Shown in pieces: positions 1-7,738 of a stretch of DNA of 12,710 nucleotides (its first letter is position 1; every line of letters starts with the position of its first letter). The notes under the pieces were generated by a model that was not told where the DNA came from, made no database searches, and worked only from the letters and a program-made list of their open reading frames with translations. The position numbers were made by a program, and so were the translations under genes. The DNA is from Larix sibirica (Eukaryota; Streptophyta; Pinopsida; Pinales; Pinaceae), in assembly GCA_004151065.3 (NCBI GenBank), contig NWUY0300101268.1, forward strand, positions 6,860 through 19,569, written 5' to 3'.

Positions 1-384
1 TAGATCTAGGATATAGTTGGATATAAGAGTTTCTCTCCAATTAGTTGGCTCCTATTTGGTGTGGTTGAGATATTCTCTCAACAATTTGTTAGAGGCTAAG
101 AGAGTGTCTCTATCTTAAGGTAAAACATGATGAATTTGTATGTAACATTGTATAGGTCTAAGAGAGTGTGTCTATCTTAAGGAAAAACACGATGAATTTG
201 TATGTAACCATGTTTTATGTTAATAGAGCACTCATCATAGTTTGTGGTGTGTGTGGAACAATGTCTAAACTCTCATTTCTCTATAGACCTTTAGCTAGGT
301 TACATGCTTTGATTTCTCAACATCTTTTTTCTAGAGCCACTTGGGAAGTCATCATCAAATGTTTCTCATTGTTTGGTTTTTTTT
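1..384. other. Unassigned AT-rich sequence, no gene seen
   Basis: I find no recognisable protein, RNA gene or element boundary here. The short open frames are not conserved-looking and one ends in a T-homopolymer at about 368-380. Two local structures stand out: a 62-bp tandem duplication (listed separately) and a small perfect inverted repeat, GTTGAGA at 64-70 and TCTCAAC at 76-82 around a 5-nt loop. The stretch could be the edge of an older retrotransposon lying outside the window. Confidence 0.5.
97..211. repeat. 62-bp tandem duplication, two copies
   Basis: Copy one starts at 97 and copy two at 159, both beginning TAAGAGAGTG and continuing through a shared TCTATCTTAAGG block and a GATGAATTTGTATGTAAC block. 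The copies differ by only a few substitutions over about 52 bases, so the duplication is younger than most of the surrounding sequence. No function is suggested. Confidence 0.85.
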
Positions 385-1638
385 TTTTTCAACCTTTAAT
401 GATGGGCAAGGCCCTACAAACCATCGAAAATCCTGTGTGGTGGTCTTAGGAGATGTATTCATGGTGCTTGATCCCGAGGGAATTTATTTAGGGATCCTTA
501 AGGATGTTGTATCTCTCCCCAAACCAATGTCAAGGCCTTAGGATGTCGCTTCCCTAACAAGACTATGGTTAAGGCCTCGAGACCCATCCAATGTACATAA
601 AAGAGCTTAATTACATTCATATCAAACTCGTAGGGAACTTACCCCCTAGTGAGGGTTTGTCGTTGTGTCTATGGTTTGTTCATGGCACTTGAGATCAAGA
701 AGGTTGATTATATATTAATGCTCTTATTTACACCCTCGATCATGTGGACAAATCCATACCCATTTTTAGAGAAAAAGATCCACCCATGAAACATGTATCC
801 CACTTGAAGGCCTTCAAAGAACTGCTACAATGACTCATGTGTTGGTACAAGGACTCATTCAAGGCTCTTGAGTTTGAGAAGATTCAACAATATCTTGATG
901 CAGTTGTTTTCCTTCCTTGACCATGTTCAAGGCCTTGTGACCAATCATCGGTGTGCAAAATCTCTTAGCGGCATCCATATCCAACCTTGACGCCAAAGAC
1001 CTGAGAGAGGGGATTTGTGTTGTGGTTTGTATATGTTATTCATGGTGATTGAGACTAAAAATTCACTTTTAGTGCACAAGGCTCCATATTATCCTCTAAT
1101 GACATTGAACAGACATCTAGACACATTCGTAGTGTACAACTAACTTATCGATAGCACGCATAACACCTTTGGAGGTGATTGTTAACCAACAAAGGTTGTA
1201 TGTGGAGGTTTGAGTGCTTGTCAATGGTTCTTGAGAATGCGAAGCTCTCTTTAGGGATTGAGTATAATGTTTTCCTCCCCCAATCAATGTCAAGGGATTG
1301 AGGATGTTTTTTCCCTACCACAACTATGGTTAGGGCCTCGAAACCCATCCACAATATGTGAAACAATTTAATGGCACCCACATCCAGCTCCTAGGGAAAA
1401 AAACCCTTATTGATGGCTTACATTGATGTGTCTAGGATTTGTTCATGGCACTTGATCTTGACAAGGTTCAATTAGCACTTAAATCCCTTGTTTACAACAT
1501 TGACCATGTGGCACAATCCAAGCCTATTTCCAGTGCACAAATCCTACGCACAACACATGTATCCCACTCAAAGTCCTACATAGAACCCCTACAAAGGACC
1601 AATGTGCTAGTATGAGGATTCATTCAAGGCTCTTGAGA
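385..1638. repeat. Diverged tandem array with higher-order (ABCD) organisation
   Basis: Using the recurring CTTGAG-like anchor, usually preceded by CATGG or CAAGGCT, the array splits into A 467-687 (221 bp), B 688-866 (179), C 867-1047 (181), D 1048-1229 (182), A' 1230-1450 (221) and B' 1451-1631 (181). A to A' and B to B' are both offset by exactly 763 bp, and A and A' both carry about 40 extra bases. By eye A/A' and B/B' agree at roughly two thirds of positions, clearly more than neighbouring units agree. A weaker, truncated D-like piece lies at about 385-466. Shared internal blocks include CAATGTCAAGG in A and A' and ACATGTATCCCACT in B and B'. No protein is encoded. It is either a true satellite fragment or a tandem repeat carried within a retrotransposon; I cannot tell which. 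Confidence 0.75.
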
Positions 1639-2026
1639 ACATATCACAACCACCCATACAAATAGAGAACATATGTGTTTTGAGAGGGTAGTCACCCATT
1701 TGGAGTTTCACATTTTCACTACTGCCACCACATTTCATCATAACCCCATTTGCTACAATAATTTTAAAATTAGATACAGGGTATAAGATATAACAACGAG
1801 TTTCTTCAACAACTCATCAATGAATGAAATTATTGGTATTTCCATTGTCAATTAATACAATGACTTTTTAGTGCTTGATGTAGCCAATCAATTTCAATTT
1901 CTGAGGTGTGGAAAAACCTAATAAAGCATGGAGTGAGATTTGGTGTTGATCCTCAAGAACTGGCGTATTGGGAGAATCTTCCAGGGGTGGCATAATAGTT
2001 TTTATAGCCCAAATCAACACTTCTTC
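1636..2026 (-). pseudogene. Ty3/gypsy aspartic protease (pol fragment), decayed
   Basis: Read on the minus strand, one frame gives the run SLHALLGFSTPQ, then a GYIKH block, then VLIDNGNTNNFIH, and about 35 residues later IVANGVMMKCGG, KLQMGDYPLKTHMF and GGCDM. This order is that of the retropepsin-like protease of plant Ty3/gypsy elements: LIDxG is the flap-side catalytic motif, with Asp at about 1844-1846, and VANG and the GGCD strand lie near the domain end. The frame has three stops: a TAA just before the catalytic strand and a TGA TGA pair just after FIH. Homology ends abruptly at about 1636-1648, where the tandem array begins, so reverse transcriptase and everything after it is missing. 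Upstream (2027-2182) no clear gag or zinc knuckle is readable. In the active element this domain cuts the gag-pol polyprotein in virus-like particles. Confidence 0.85.
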
Positions 2027-2182
2027 GTTTGTGATGACACTTGCATGATGATTCTCTCATGAAAACACTTTATGAAGCTATTGTTGCTCACATAAAAGTA
2101 CATTATGGATGGAAGAGCCTTAATTTGGTGCTTAATAATGTGTCCTTAAATTATTCATTGATTATCCAACAATTAAGAAGCT
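2027..2182. other. Spacer between the gypsy protease remnant and the Tat LTR
   Basis: This should hold the end of gag of the minus-strand gypsy element. On the minus strand there are scattered Cys and His codons in more than one frame near 2040-2090, but I cannot assemble a convincing zinc knuckle. The Tat-type element begins at about 2183, so this may be its insertion site; the 5 bases before it are AAGCT. Confidence 0.35.
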
Positions 2183-3054
2183 TGTGACCACATTTGGAGA
2201 CCAAAACACCCCATAGAAAAGCCCTTAAAATGGCATTTTTAGCCCATTTTTCCTGAACACGCTAGTTGCTATTGGCCCAAGGGGGTGTGACACACACATT
2301 ACCCTTGTCCCACCCACCTGTGGCTTAAAATTGCTCAAAACATATAACAATATCAAAATTTGGGTGGTTTGGGAGGTTGGGATAACCACCCCATCAGTTA
2401 CAATTACTCCATCCTCGAATATAACCATCTTCTTCTCCTATAAAATAAAGGGATATTGGACATGAAAAGGACTCTAAGCCCAAGTGTTGTTATGCTATAG
2501 AAATCATCACTCTCTTTCCCTTTCCATTTATGCCCTAGTTTTTCTCAAACCTTGATGCATTTGAGTTGTGGTTGGGATTCTTGTAGAAGAGAAGCAGGAG
2601 AACTAGAGTCAAGGTTTCGTGAGGTGACAAAATAGATATAAGGTAACATTGTACTTATTTGTACTATTTAATAGAGATTTGATGTCTTCCCCAAGTTCTA
2701 AGTCAATTTCATGTTTAAATGAAGAGATTGCTAGTTTTTTATATTGAAAGTTGAGTTTTTATAATCATGTTCTTCATTTACTTTCAATTCATAAGTAATA
2801 TTTACTATTGTCAAAAGTCTTTGAGGAAGGTTGTGGTTATTGGTTTTGTAGGTCTAATAGTTGGCAAGTTGGGATATATTAAAAGAAGATAAGGAGCAAA
2901 GAAAGCTAGTATCAAACTCCATAAACAAAGTACATGTCCTTCTAACTTTCAAACTCTTTGTTTATTTTGCTTATTGCAAAACCCTAGATGTCTCTCTTTG
3001 AACCCCTAGTATGTTGGTGACCTCAACCCCAATAATATGATAGTTTTCCTCACA
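2183..3054 (+). repeat. Putative 5' LTR of the Tat-type element
   Basis: The proposed ends are TGTGACC at 2183 and CCTCACA ending at 3054, giving TG...CA with a 5-bp terminal inverted repeat (TGTGA/TCACA) and a length of 872 bp. The 3' end is supported by the primer binding site 7 bp downstream and the TATA box by its position about 256 bp in. An 8-bp perfect inverted repeat (GGGTGGTT 2362-2369, AACCACCC 2384-2391) sits in the likely U3 just upstream of the TATA box. Only one LTR is visible, so neither end can be confirmed by comparing a pair. A 67-codon minus-strand frame inside it is not a gene. Confidence 0.65.
2439..2446 (+). promoter_or_regulatory. TATA box of the Tat LTR promoter
   Basis: TATAAAAT follows a C/T-rich stretch (CTTCTTCTCC) and precedes the U5-like half of the LTR. 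Transcription would be expected to start some 25-35 bases downstream, near 2470-2480, defining the U3/R border. It is the best core-promoter match within the LTR. Confidence 0.6.
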
Positions 3055-3061
3055 ATAGAAT

Positions 3062-3079
3062 TGGTGACTCCACTGGGGA
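3062..3079 (+). other. Primer binding site, tRNA-Arg type
   Basis: TGGTGACTCCACTGGGGA matches the complement of the 3' end of plant tRNA-Arg(ACG), as I recall that tRNA, at 16 of 18 positions. Both mismatches (C to T at base 4, G to A at base 11) are transitions at CpG dinucleotides, as expected from deamination of methylated cytosine. This is the site where reverse transcription of the minus strand would be primed. Ogre/Tat elements are known to use tRNA-Arg, which agrees with the protein evidence downstream. Confidence 0.8.
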
Positions 3080-3480
3080 GAAAACATATATGCTTTGGGG
3101 TTTTCCAAGTTTTTTTCTCTAGTTTGCTTGAAGTTACGAGTCTATTTTCAAATTAGGAGTGATCTTAGGGTTTTAATACACACTTTAACTGTCAATTTTT
3201 TGAGCTGGAATTGTTTTATGGAGGATTTGAATACAAACATGTAGGTCACCTTCATGACAGTAGCGTGTTTGGTATAAACATGCCCTTAGTGGTCTACATA
3301 GTTGTGTGCCTCACCCTACTGTTCCTGTGTTTCACCAACATTTTTCTCCTATAGGTAGTGTTTTTCATTTTGGCCCTACTCGTGAGGTTTATATTAGATT
3401 TTGGGGGTCGTTGCTTGTCCTTTGTATAGTTAGGACCCCTTGGAAGTGTGATGTATGCCTTTTGATTGGTATTGGCTTGG

Positions 3481-3670
3481 TTTTTGGATCTTTTTGAGCC
3501 AATTTAGACTTGTTTGGATCATTTTAGGATTTTTTGACCCAAGTTGGATATGTTTGGACCAATTTGAAACTTTTTGACCCAATTTGGATCTATCTGGATC
3601 GATTTAGATTTGTTTGAGTTGATTTGGAACCATTTGAGTTTGTTTAGGTCAATTTGAATCTCTTTGAGTG
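3481..3670. repeat. Decamer tandem array with phased T-tracts (19 units)
   Basis: Nineteen consecutive 10-bp units run with no insertion or deletion, close to the consensus NNTTTGGAYC. TTT occupies unit positions 3-5 in 17 of 19. Alternate units tend to begin AA or TG, giving a weaker 20-bp period. The period is not a multiple of three, so the array is not coding. It lies about 400 bp downstream of the primer binding site. Confidence 0.9.
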
Positions 3671-4087
3671 AAAAAAGTTCTCTTTTGGAATATTTATTTT
3701 TCTCTTTGAGTTTGTGTACTTTTCGATTTCCTTTGAAGTGGAATTTCAGGGATTTTTCGAATGTTTTGGTTCATGATTGCACTGGTTAGGTGCAAGAATC
3801 AGGCCTTCCCAAACCTTGAACCCTAGTAGGTATTCTTGCTTGTTGGAATTTAGAGGTCATCTCATGTACTCTTTTCCCCTTGATATGCTTGTATGACTGA
3901 AGAGGCTTATGTTTGTGGTGACTTCCACTTTGTTGATAAAGGTGCCAAAGGGGTTTTTCATTGATTTTGTTGCGTGTTAGATTGAGTTTGGTTTTTGTTT
4001 CTCATTTTGAAAAAGAACATAAAATTTGGTTCAATTTTGCGTTAGTGTTGGTTGAATACATTGCAAGTATCTGTAGAGGATTTGGAG

Positions 4088-4500
4088 TTGCATTTTATAT
4101 TGAAAACAAAATTTGTTTTGCATATTTCTTTTGTTTTTAGATCAAGCCTCATTTCAAGTTTGCATTTTGAAACAAAGAAATTCAAAAAGGCCTTACATTT
4201 GGTTTAGTTATTAAGTGTGCATGTTAAATTGAGTTCTTTTACTCATTGTAGGATTCGATTTGAACTTGTTTACCAAACTAAGTTGCATTTACTTTCAAAT
4301 TCTAAATTTGTGTATCCTTGTCAAATGGAATTGGTATGTGCACTTTGAAAGGTAGTTGCATGCTTATGTTGTAGACTTGATTTTTCATTTAGGCGAAAAA
4401 ATGTTACTTTCATTCTGCATTTAAAAGACCAAAAAATTGCATTGTATATTGAAAATTTGCATTTGCATTCCAAATTATATCATATATTTATAACTTGCAT
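4088..4500. repeat. Cluster of recurring TTGCAT / ATTGAAAA motifs
   Basis: TTGCAT or a one-base variant recurs about eleven times (for example near 4088, 4118, 4160, 4217, 4283, 4356, 4414, 4437, 4457, 4463 and 4495), often followed within some 20 bases by ATTGAAAA or TTTGAAA. Spacing is irregular, so this is either a very degraded tandem repeat or compositional bias of a T- and A-rich leader. Confidence 0.4.
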
Positions 4501-5129
4501 GTACATTGAAAAGAGATTCAAAGTGAAAATTTCATGATTGTGGCAGTATTGTGCTTCATATTTCAATTAAAGAACATTGTAGCTTTAGTTGCACTCATTT
4601 TTCTTCTTTTGAAAAGTTTTTAAAATTGTATTTTAAGCAAGAAATCAATAATCGAGATAGGATACTAGGTTTTCTTATAGCGAGAAATCACCTAATAATT
4701 TAAGCTAGGATCTTGGAGATAGGGAGTTGTGAGTCAAATTCTCCCAGATCACATAAAATTGTAAAACATAGGTGTCTTTCATAAGGGAGGAAATCCAATA
4801 CCGTACGGGTGTGTCTGGGAAGCTCCTCTGACACAAGAGTTAAGTGCGAGGCCATGTGAGGTTAAGTTGTAGAGAGATCCCTCTAATACTTAATCAAGCG
4901 TCAACCAGGGATTTTACGTGTACGGGGAATTTTGTTAGCACATAGTGTTGTTGTAGAGTTTCGGACTTAGCTACTTTGCTTATACGTACGATATCGACCT
5001 ATGATTGTCCCCCCAGACGTTGATTGTGTATTGGTAGCCTTAAAAATCATGTCTTTAGGTTCATACACAAGTGTTAGCAGAGGATTTTTTGCGACCACCT
5101 TGGGCGGACCTAGTGACTGGAGCATTAGT

Positions 5130-5142
5130 ACCCTCGGAGGGT
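5130..5142 (+). other. Leader hairpin 1 with CGG triloop
   Basis: ACCCTCGGAGGGT would fold in RNA as a 5-bp stem (ACCCU/AGGGU) closed by a CGG loop. It shares the 11-base core CCCTCGGAGGG with a second hairpin 406 bp downstream. It sits in the GC-richer part of the Tat leader, where packaging or dimerisation signals could lie, but no function is shown. Confidence 0.55.
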
Positions 5143-5379
5143 GTTTTCCATATCTACCATATCTATATGGTAAAACACTTGCACCCGGAAGGGAAACACG
5201 CTCGACCTTGCTTACTACTCTTTGGTCTTCACTGATTCAACTAGGGCCCTAATCATCCCAATATGATCTTTGGGAGACCATATCTTTGGATCTGCATTGA
5301 AAGGTACTTACAGCCAAGTGCTTTTCATTGTGAGGGTTTTTTTCTTGTTTGAGATCTTTCAAGGACTTTCTAGTGTATG

Positions 5380-5403
5380 TTGGTTTTTGTTTTATCTTTT
5401 TAG
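5380..5403 (+). promoter_or_regulatory. Candidate 3' splice site before gag
   Basis: A T-rich stretch ends in ATCTTTTTAG at 5403, a good plant-type polypyrimidine tract and AG acceptor, 30 bases before the first plausible gag ATG at 5434. Spliced leaders or introns are reported for Ogre-type elements. A possible donor, AAG|GTAACA, lies near 2640 inside the LTR, but the pairing is speculative. Confidence 0.35.
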
Positions 5404-5433
5404 ATTTCTCCTTTGGGTCCTCTACGAACCATC

Positions 5434-6612
5434 ATGGTCGATCAACCCCTGTGCAGGTGTTGAAGAATTCAAGGACACTCTCCTTCATATAGATAAGTCC
5501 CTACGTCGAGGTGAATACTGGATTATACTAATCCATCCCCTCGGAGGGGAAAAGAGGAAAACTAGGAACCTCAAACAGAACATGCAATAGAAGAAAACGG
5601 TTCTAGGTCAAGTGAGTCGGAGAGTTCTTGTAACGAAGGACAATTTAGAGATACTGAGGAGCAGTTGCATAAATCTCATGGATTCCATTCTTCTTAGCCT
5701 AAAGATAATTTATTTCCCATTGCAGTTGAATACCTCTCATATCCGTATGGACTTTTGAACCCACCACAAAGACCTAGTTTTTCCCAAATAGCTGGTATCA
5801 ATGTTACTAATCCATTATCTAGGTGGTTTAACATTGAAAACACAGACCAAATGTTTACTTAAGGGGAGGTAACTAATGAAGTTAGTACTAACCCTATAGG
5901 AGGAATTACTTTTAATATGGTATCCACGATAGGATCAGGATGGTCCCCACCATCCTCAATGATAGTTACTGGTACTAGTTCATCAACCCAACTGAGTTCG
6001 AAACCTTTCTCTTTTGTATGAACTTTTTCAGGGTTTCAACCTACACATGTTACTATTCCTCCTAGTTCAACTTAGACCACTGCTTCAGGTAGTGTCCCAT
6101 CTGTCCCTTTCCATAATTTCCCACCCTTTAGTGGACAAATTTCCATTCCTAACCCACCCTTCACTCGAGATGTTTCTAACTCCACCCTACCCTTGTTAAG
6201 CTTACCTTTCCAATCTATTGTACGTATGAGTTTAGGTAACCCCTTTGGATTAAATGTACCGCAAGGTAATTCCTTTAAACTAGGGGGCACTAGCACTAGA
6301 TTTCTATTGGGGAAAAATGTCACTCAAGGAAATATTCCCTTTTCTGGGATGGGAGGTTCCAATATGGTTAAATCTGTTATGACAAGTTTCTTACAAGGAA
6401 GCCAACCATTAGGAGGGATGGGAGGGAATTTTGGAACAAATTTTCCTTCTTTTTAAAACCACTATGATCAGAACTTTGGACAAAGCCATCCAGTTTTCAG
6501 TAATCATAGAAATCCATATATTCTAGGAAAAGCATATGTCAATACTAACCTGGAACACAATGGCTCGAACAAAGTTGTCATTTTTGGTCACTTTGAATAT
6601 GCTTGATCTTTC
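5434..6612 (+). pseudogene. gag: Tat-type gag, N-terminal extension
   Basis: The start is taken at ATG 5434 (ATCATGGTC, a good plant context), which begins MVDQPL. A shift of one base then leads into VEEFKDTLLHIDKSLRRGEYW (about 5457-5520), and after a second shift one frame continues from about 5540 to 6612. It is rich in Ser, Pro, Gly, Asn and Phe, with an acidic-serine run near 5605-5625 (SSESESS) and glycine-rich MGG repeats at 6345-6440. About six stops interrupt it (TAG 5563, TAG near 5697, TAA near 5860, TGA 6018, TAG near 6073, TAA 6454), most of them a single transition from Gln or Arg codons. The stretch reads as disordered and precedes the capsid domain of the same polyprotein. I know of no enzymatic role. 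Confidence 0.65.
5536..5550 (+). other. Leader/gag hairpin 2 with CGG triloop
   Basis: TCCCCTCGGAGGGGA would fold as a 6-bp stem (UCCCCU/AGGGGA) with the same CGG loop as the hairpin at 5130-5142. It lies just inside the gag reading region, about 100 bases after the proposed ATG. The shared CCCTCGGAGGG core is the main reason for listing it. Confidence 0.55.
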
Positions 6613-6613
6613 A

Positions 6614-7737
6614 ATGTTGAGTAACGATCTAGTGTTACATGAACCAAGATTGCCACCCCTACCCACTAAGATTCCCTCAGACATTCCTAATTTTGAAGGT
6701 AAACCTAAGGAAGAACCAACTAACCATGTGATGAATTTTCATTTATGGTGTCCATTCAACGCTTTGATGGATGATTCTACTAGATTTTGTCTCTTCCAAA
6801 GGACTTTAACTAGGGTAGTGGCGAAATGGTACATCGATTTACCATGAGAATATTTTCAAACTTTTAATGCAGTCGCAATGGCATTTCTAAACCACTTCCA
6901 CCTACTAGTCTATTACGAAATTGGAACGGAGTTGTTAACATCATTTCGTTAGGATAAATCTACTCATATTTCCGACCACATACACTGATTGCGAAGTCGT
7001 AGCTTGATTAAGGCTTGGATCCTTGATGCGTTCCTTACCAATTGGTTTATTAAGTCATTGCAACCATTTATTGCAAAATATGTGGCTCTTTCTGGGGTTC
7101 AGATCGAAGAGCGGGATATTATTAAAGCCCATAAATTGGATTTGGTTTTTCCCCAATCAAGGATGATGTATGAAATTCTTCCTACTACTCCTAGAGTAGA
7201 AACTGACCCAACAAAACCCATTCCCACACCTCATGTTGATGGTGTGATTGGTGTAGTTAGGAACAATCTAGTTAGCATGGGTAATAATTTTCATAATCAA
7301 AATTCGGTGGAAACTAGTTAGAATAACACACAAAACCTTAAATTTAACCCTTCTTTTGATGTTTTGTCTATAAAGAACTCTAAAGGAATCCAACATCCTA
7401 GAGGGAAGAAACATAAGAACAAGAAAAATGGGAATAAGGGGACTAACAATAAAAACAACACTAATGCAGGTGGGGCAATTAATGAAAAAGGTAAAATGAA
7501 TTTTTCTTGCTTGTTATGCCAAAACAATCACTTAACCTATAAATTTCCTAATATGGAAATGGATCAAAAGTTGTTGGACCAGCAAGAAGGGTCTCCTAAC
7601 TTGTTGTATTAACTAATCCATTTCCTCAACATTAGTAACAAATGATTGTTGGTTCTCACCAAAACCCTGTATCCTCCCAAAGGGAAACCATGGAACCTCC
7701 TCTCAAGGGGGAAATTTAGGCCCATGTGAAGTTTTAA
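6614..7737 (+). pseudogene. gag: Tat-type gag, capsid core and zinc knuckle
   Basis: One frame runs from about 6620 to 7611. It begins EPRLPPLPTKIPSDIPNFEG, followed by HVMNFHLWC, LFQRTLTRVVAKWYIDLP, FLNHF, a THISDHI block and FIKSLQPFIAKYVA-like sequence; this order is that of the Retrotrans_gag capsid domain (about 6660-7190). A Lys/Asn-rich basic stretch (about 7393-7480) follows, then a zinc knuckle at 7508-7546. That knuckle has the C-x2-C-x3-H spacing, but its last Cys is now Phe (TTT). Stops at about 6845 (TGA), 6951 (TAG), 6986 (TGA), 7319 (TAG) and 7610 (TAA) break the frame. The piece NPFPQH...PLKG after 7612 is in another frame. In an active element this polyprotein builds the particle and binds the RNA. 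Confidence 0.9.
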
Positions 7738-7738
7738 T

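Larger units (their letters stand above)
3080..5433 (+). other. Long untranslated leader of the Tat-type element
   Basis: About 2.35 kb separate the primer binding site from the first plausible gag ATG. I see no recognisable protein in it. The open frames at 3306-3497 and 5001-5252 are short and match nothing I know. The leader has three parts: a decamer array (3481-3670), a T-rich stretch with recurring TTGCAT (about 4088-4500), and a less AT-rich block (about 4790-5290) with palindromes such as TACGTA and CGATATCG near 4983-4996. Tat-lineage elements often have long leaders and sometimes an extra ORF or intron here; neither is clear in this copy. Confidence 0.65.

Noticed and set aside
385-1638. 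CRISPR array
   Set aside because: The whole unit repeats rather than short repeats with unique spacers, the units are diverged, and the sequence is plant-like.
2225-2428. 67-codon minus-strand frame in the LTR
   Set aside because: Lies in U3 of the putative LTR, antisense to its promoter, with no recognisable motif.
3306-3497. 63-codon open frame in the Tat leader
   Set aside because: Hydrophobic T-rich translation without motif, running into the non-coding decamer array.
4725-4752. GGGAG...CTCCC stem with a T-arm-like GAGTCAAATTCTC
   Set aside because: No anticodon arm, D-arm or acceptor stem around it; just a local hairpin in the leader.
5270-5590. 106-codon open frame as a membrane protein
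   Set aside because: The Phe/Leu-rich half is a translated polypyrimidine tract. Only the last part, VEEFKDTLLHIDKSLRRG onward, reads as gag.
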